Shown one piece after another: positions 5,844-6,045 of a stretch of DNA of 6,045 nucleotides. Position numbers and translations under genes: made by a program. Origin of the DNA: Cyanobacteria bacterium M_surface_7_m2_040 (GTDB lineage Bacteria; Cyanobacteriota; Cyanobacteriia; PCC-6307; Cyanobiaceae); assembly GCA_016882555.1 (NCBI GenBank), contig VGPQ01000093.1:1-6045 (forward strand), given 5' to 3'. Positions within the stretch are counted from its first letter, which is position 1. Each line of letters opens with the position of its first letter. The notes beneath the pieces were generated by a model. It was given only the letters and a program-made list of their open reading frames with translations. It made no database searches and was not told where the DNA came from.

Positions 5844-6045
5844 ATGCCCCAGACCGTCGCCGCCGTTGATTCCCTGCTGGGCAGCCTCTGCCGTGAGGGT
5901 TGTTGGTTGCGCGAGCGCACCAGCCGGCTCCAAGCCGATCTCGAGCGCTGCCATCATCCGGCACTCTGCGCCCGGTTGCAGCGCGAGTTTGATGCCCTCG
6001 CTGCACGCCGTCAGGCCTTGGGTGAGCTGTGCCGGCAGCTGCGCA
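5844..6045 (+). CDS. Small uncharacterised protein, 3'-truncated by window edge
   Basis: An ATG 5 bp after the stop of the CRP-family gene opens a frame without stop codons to the window end (67 full codons). The visible part begins MPQTVAAVDSLLGSLCREG and is rich in Arg, Leu, Gln and Cys. A run such as 'LQREFDALAARRQALGELCR' has heptad-like leucine and alanine spacing, suggesting a helical or short coiled-coil protein. Cysteines lie at residues 16, 20, 36, 42 and 63. There is no membrane segment or signal peptide in this part. I do not recognise a family. The tight spacing suggests co-transcription with the regulator and therefore the same control by the upstream operators. A poor GAGAG lies just before the ATG. 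Confidence 0.6.
   Translation, partial: MPQTVAAVDSLLGSLCREGCWLRERTSRLQADLERCHHPALCARLQREFDALAARRQALGELCRQLR

Noticed and set aside
1..6045. Cyanobacterial HIP1 palindromes (GCGATCGC), CRISPR repeats or insertion sequences.
   Set aside because: I found CGATCG several times but no full HIP1 octamer, no spaced direct repeats, and no transposase or terminal inverted repeats.

Overview
The window looks like a chromosomal segment of a high-GC picocyanobacterium, of the Cyanobium / freshwater or coastal Synechococcus kind. The case rests on very GC-rich coding sequence, short gaps, a Fur protein that resembles cyanobacterial FurA, and a CRP-family regulator of the kind linked to iron control in this group. 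The assignment is an inference from gene content and composition. All recognisable genes lie on the + strand and fill almost the whole window. No RNA gene, insertion sequence or CRISPR array is visible.

Layout. (1) Positions 1-287 hold the C-terminal end of larC, the nickel-inserting enzyme of nickel-pincer cofactor synthesis. (2) An overlapping gene (268-1272) encodes a multi-pass membrane protein of the lysylphosphatidylglycerol synthase TM / UPF0104 family. (3) After a 30-bp gap that contains a 19-bp near-palindrome comes a Fur-family metal-responsive repressor (1303-1782). (4) A 168-bp gap ends in a 12-bp tandem duplication that abuts the start of a GT4 glycosyltransferase (1951-3024). 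(5) That gene overlaps by 11 bp with a 708-aa protein of the glycogen-debranching / amylo-alpha-1,6-glucosidase-like family (3014-5140). (6) A 95-bp intergenic region carries two inverted copies of a ~21-bp palindromic element around a candidate promoter. It leads into a cysteine-rich CRP/FNR regulator (5236-5838). (7) A small unknown gene follows 5 bp later (5844 to beyond the window end).

How the parts may work together. The glycosyltransferase and the glycosidase-like protein are overlapping neighbours and probably act on the same sugar polymer or glycoside. The last two genes appear to form a separate, locally controlled unit. Their promoter region has Fur-box-like operators, so the CRP-type protein may be an IdiB-like second-tier iron-limitation regulator under Fur control. 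The Fur-family gene of this window is only 3.4 kb upstream. Whether that particular Fur protein reads these boxes cannot be decided from sequence.

No clearly new defence or mobile system is present. The most interesting signals are the paired operators, the cysteine pattern of the CRP-type protein, and the tandem repeat at the glycosyltransferase start.
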